Of a DNA stretch of 8,415 nt, positions 6,316 to 8,415 are shown in pieces. The notes beneath the pieces are model-generated. The model had not been told where the DNA came from and made no database searches. It saw only the letters and a list, made by a program, of their open reading frames with translations. Origin of the DNA: Flavobacterium sp. GTDB lineage: Bacteria > Bacteroidota > Bacteroidia > Flavobacteriales > Flavobacteriaceae. The translations under genes and the position numbers were made by a program. Location of the stretch: contig JAHRWO010000229.1 in NCBI GenBank assembly GCA_019105125.1, positions 1-8,415 of the forward strand, written 5' to 3'. Positions within the stretch are counted from its first letter, which is position 1; every line of letters begins with the position of its first letter.

Positions 6316-6350
6316 CCTCGTTTAAGCACTTTAAGCGAGGTTTGTTTTTT
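6316..6350 (+). terminator. Terminator-like hairpin
   Basis: CCTCGTTTAA (6316-6325), loop GCACT and TTAAGCGAGG (6331-6340) pair over 10 bp with one G-T wobble, and TTTGTTTTTT follows. It could end glnN transcripts about 230 nt past the stop, or block read-through into the antisense of the transposase remnant. Confidence 0.5.
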
Positions 6351-6657
6351 AAATGTAATTCAAAATTCTAAAATTTCGGGTGCTTAAATTTGAGATTATA
6401 AAGTCTTGATAGACTGTTTTTACAAAAGTAAAGCACTTCCCTTGTTTTAGGGAAATAACTTGGGCTAAAACACTTGGTTTTTTGATGGTTGAGCGCAAGT
6501 TTTTTTTCAAGTTGTAAGTTAAACTTGCCATTAATACGTGTTTGTTTGAGTTTTTGATGCCTCGAGTGTTCACTCTTTTCGTGTTGTTAAAGTTGACCAA
6601 GCTTCCTATTATAGATTCTACCGTTTTACTTCGTTTTCTCGACATTTTCTTGGCATA
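6349..6657 (-). pseudogene. C-terminal remnant of a DDE transposase (IS1182/IS5-like)
   Basis: The minus-strand frame reads YAKKMSRKRSKTVESIIGSL, then VNFNNTKRVNTRGIKNSNKH and VLMASLTYNLKK. From memory this matches the C-terminus of transposases common in Flavobacterium (consensus like RSSTVEPVIGTL, NMKRVNTRGI, KHVLMAALTYNLKKYLKF). Only about 100 of the expected several hundred residues remain; the catalytic DDE positions are gone. The frame stays open upstream to a TAG at 6742-6744, but the residues before YAKK do not look like the family. The ATG at 6645 is therefore an internal Met, not a true start. It is not expected to be functional. Confidence 0.75.
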
Positions 6658-6928
6658 TTTTATTAAATTATTAACACCTTGAAAAGATTGTTTATATTCT
6701 AAATCAAAGGATTCTTTTTTTTTTGATATAATTTCTTTGATCTAAATCAAAATTGAAATTCATAATTTAATACTGAGGTTTTTTTGTATTTCACATAATT
6801 CGTTTATATGAGAAACTCTCGAACTAGTATTATGACTTATTGGCAAGATTATCAAAAGTTTCGAGCATTTTTATTTCACTTATTTTTATAATGAAACGAA
6901 ATATAATAAAATATTTACAATTTCCATC
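6658..6928. other. AT-rich gene-free stretch, degraded DNA
   Basis: There is no ORF of useful length on either strand. A T10 run (6715-6724) is present. The minus strand shows short open pieces separated by stops (for example a frame reading SSRVSHINELCEIQKNL), which may be decayed coding DNA of unknown origin. No promoter or RNA gene is recognisable. Confidence 0.4.
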
Positions 6929-6953
6929 AAAAAAAAGCCCACCAAAGTGAGCT
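6929..6953 (-). terminator. Intrinsic terminator of the PepSY-DUF6686 operon
   Basis: On the minus strand, AGCTCAC and GTGGGCT pair (one G-T wobble) around the loop TTTG and are followed by eight T residues. The stem begins at the base right after the TGA stop codon at 6954-6956. Confidence 0.85.
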
Positions 6954-7301
6954 TCAATTCCAAAATATTCCGTTTTTTAAATCGTTATAACCTAACATTT
7001 CGTTTGTGCTTTCGAAGTTGAGTAGTAAAAGCAATTCATACAATTCTAATCGGGTAATGAGAATAATAAAATTGCTTTGTAATGTAGGAATAGGGATTTT
7101 CTTTTTATAAATGGAGTGTTCGTATTCCTTTTCCCAATAGTCGATATCAATACGTTTTAGGTAATTTGCAAACGCAATTAATTCGTCTTCGGTAAGGCTA
7201 AAGTTGAGGTTGTTGAAGGTTAATTGGTAATTACCACAACCTTTCAAGAAAATCAGCATGCCGTTTTGGGTTTGTTTTAAAATGGAATAATTGCAACACA
7301 T
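6954..7301 (-). CDS. DUF6686-like small protein, downstream partner of the PepSY protein
   Basis: The 115-residue product starts MCCNYSILKQTQNGMLIFLK and continues with LTFNNLNFSLTEDELIAFANYLKRIDIDYWEKEY, KKKIPIPTLQSNFIILITRLELYELLLLL. This fits, from memory, the Bacteroidota DUF6686 family; no biochemical function is known to me. Cys2 and Cys3 plus Cys22 could bind a metal, but that is inference. The ATG at 7301 was chosen because it lies 4 nt after the stop codon of the PepSY gene, which suggests coupled translation; the longer frame from 7364 would overlap that gene by 59 bp and adds residues without a family match. No signal peptide is present. The operon ends at a terminator directly after the stop. 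Confidence 0.72.
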   Translation of the reverse strand: MCCNYSILKQTQNGMLIFLKGCGNYQLTFNNLNFSLTEDELIAFANYLKRIDIDYWEKEYEHSIYKKKIPIPTLQSNFIILITRLELYELLLLLNFESTNEMLGYNDLKNGIFWN

Positions 7302-7305
7302 AACT

Positions 7306-8415
7306 TTATTTTTTATTTCGTTTTCCCCACCAAATAAAGAATCCCGTAACTGGTAATGAAGCACAAACTAAACTAATTATCAACGCTATAATCTTGCTCC
7401 AAATACCGAAAATAGCACCAATGTGAATATCGTAATTTGCAGCAACTGCTTTTTCGCCTAAGTTTTTGTCGTGATGCGAATGTTGGTGCAACAATTCTCC
7501 TGAATTTTCATCAAAAATCAAACTGTGATTCACATGATACGAGTAGGAGAGTTGCTTCACAAACACATCATAATTCGGATGTTCGTGGTCATCTAAATGT
7601 TCATAACCAAAATCCAAACTGTATTGAAACGCATCAGGATATAATTCTTCGACTTTTTTACCAATTTTATCCAATGTGTGCTCGTTTCGCATTTCGATTG
7701 GCGCTTTGGTTTGAATGTGCGAAAAATCAGGATACGTAGTGCTTCCACCAGAAAATACAAAGTATAAAATCGCTTGAATGAAGAAAAACGCATAAAACAA
7801 TCCCGTAAAGGCCACCACAAAAGCTAATGAAGAAACATAAAATCCTAAAATGTTGTGCAAATCGTAGTTTTTGCGTTTCCAACTTTTTACGTTTTTCCAA
7901 TTGAAAGCAAAGCGTTGTTTTCTGGCGTTTTTGTTTTTGGGCCACCATAAAATTATCCCCGAAATCAGCATGAAAACAAAAATCAATGTCGGAATTCCGC
8001 AAACATAAGTTCCCCAATCGGTTTTCAGCATAAAACTAAAATGAATGGATTTGATGATGTTGAAAAAGTCTAAAGTTTCATCATAAACACCACGAATTTC
8101 ACCCGTAAATGGATTCACATAAACCGATTTGTAAACGACATATTCTTCGTAAAAATTCCAACCTTCTGGATTTCTTTCGTAGTAATAGAAAATGTAGCTT
8201 CGGCTTTTATCAATTGGAACCGTTACCCAGTGAATTGGATATTTTTCATTGGTAAACGCATCTACTTTTTGCTCTAACACTTTAAGCGAAAGCGGTTGTT
8301 TGTTGGCGATATTGGATTCGTGATGATAAATGGCATCTTTTCGAAGATAATTGGTGATTTCTTCTTGAAACACATAAATCGCACCCGTAATTGAAATGAT
8401 AAAAACGATTAAACC
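7306..8415 (-). CDS. PepSY-associated transmembrane protein (iron-regulated type), N-terminus outside window
   Basis: The frame is open to the window edge; the GTG at 8373 is an internal Val, and 14 more codons (GLIVFIISITGAIY) continue upstream as the first membrane helix. Visible length is 369 residues. Membrane helices lie near 1-17, 138-158, 189-221 and 342-363, with a PepSY-like periplasmic region between the first and second (TGEIRGVYDE) and a second one between the third and fourth (SGELLHQHSHH). Conserved intramembrane or border histidines are visible: IHFSFML (His125), YDLHNILGFY (His187) and NYDIHIGAIFG (His331), the arrangement seen in PiuB/FpvG-type proteins. Members reduce or handle iron-siderophore complexes at the inner membrane and often follow TonB-dependent receptors, so an iron-uptake role is likely but inferred. 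A DUF6686-like gene follows 4 nt downstream. The promoter and any Fur site are outside the window. Confidence 0.9.
   Translation of the reverse strand, partial: GLIVFIISITGAIYVFQEEITNYLRKDAIYHHESNIANKQPLSLKVLEQKVDAFTNEKYPIHWVTVPIDKSRSYIFYYYERNPEGWNFYEEYVVYKSVYVNPFTGEIRGVYDETLDFFNIIKSIHFSFMLKTDWGTYVCGIPTLIFVFMLISGIILWWPKNKNARKQRFAFNWKNVKSWKRKNYDLHNILGFYVSSLAFVVAFTGLFYAFFFIQAILYFVFSGGSTTYPDFSHIQTKAPIEMRNEHTLDKIGKKVEELYPDAFQYSLDFGYEHLDDHEHPNYDVFVKQLSYSYHVNHSLIFDENSGELLHQHSHHDKNLGEKAVAANYDIHIGAIFGIWSKIIALIISLVCASLPVTGFFIWWGKRNKK

Noticed and set aside
6808..6891. A 27-residue plus-strand frame (MRNSRTSIMTYWQDYQ)
   Set aside because: It is very short, lies in degraded AT-rich DNA, has no promoter box or neighbour support, and is better treated as chance.
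7302..7364. Upstream extension of the DUF6686-like gene to 7364
   Set aside because: It would overlap the PepSY coding sequence by 59 bp; the ATG at 7301 gives a 4-nt gap and a family-like N-terminus.
7437..8017. Frames at 7437-7739 (plus), 7593-7820 and 7727-8017 (minus)
   Set aside because: They are out-of-frame readings of the PepSY gene.

Overview
The window looks like the chromosome of a member of the Flavobacteriaceae (Bacteroidota), probably Flavobacterium or a close relative. The evidence is AT-rich DNA, a promoter of the Bacteroidota type (TTTG, about 20 nt, TAnnTTTG), a type III glutamine synthetase, a DUF1543 protein, an IcmF-type mutase, an iron-type PepSY membrane protein, and a family of flavobacterial lipoproteins. 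No phage, conjugation, CRISPR or defence genes are visible. Most of the window is housekeeping DNA, with one small mobile unit and one insertion-sequence remnant.

Layout. (1) 1-1356 is the C-terminal part of a fused isobutyryl-CoA mutase (icmF). Its gene begins upstream of the window, and it ends at a palindrome followed by a T-run that forms its terminator. (2) 1376-2064 is a REP-type unit: a REP-associated tyrosine transposase (RAYT, HUH/Y1 type) with one copy of a 31-bp-class palindrome just upstream and a second, diverged copy inside its own coding sequence. The gene is split by a -1 frameshift between its HUH motif and its catalytic tyrosine. (3) On the minus strand, 2040-2558 holds a ychJ-like SEC-C gene preceded at 3 nt by an unlisted 46-residue lysine-rich protein. 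(4) 2666-3184 is a small lipoprotein, convergent with a DUF1543 gene (3218-3781, minus) across a shared terminator. (5) The 121-bp region between DUF1543 and glnN holds a very clear promoter, an 8-bp-arm inverted repeat (TACCCCTA/TAGGGGTA) directly against its -33 box, and a third AGGGGTAT site just past the predicted transcription start. (6) 3903-6089 is glnN. (7) 6090-6953 has no intact gene. It holds a terminator-like hairpin, short repeats and the C-terminal remnant of a DDE transposase. (8) 6929-8415 on the minus strand is the end of an iron-uptake-like operon: a PepSY membrane protein that runs off the window, then a DUF6686-like gene 4 nt downstream, then a terminator touching its stop codon.

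The genes do not form one pathway. IcmF belongs to acyl-CoA (valine/butyrate) metabolism, GlnN to ammonium assimilation and the PepSY protein probably to iron acquisition. The points most worth a second look are the RAYT gene that carries its own palindrome as translated codons, the frameshift in that gene, and the candidate operators around the glnN promoter.
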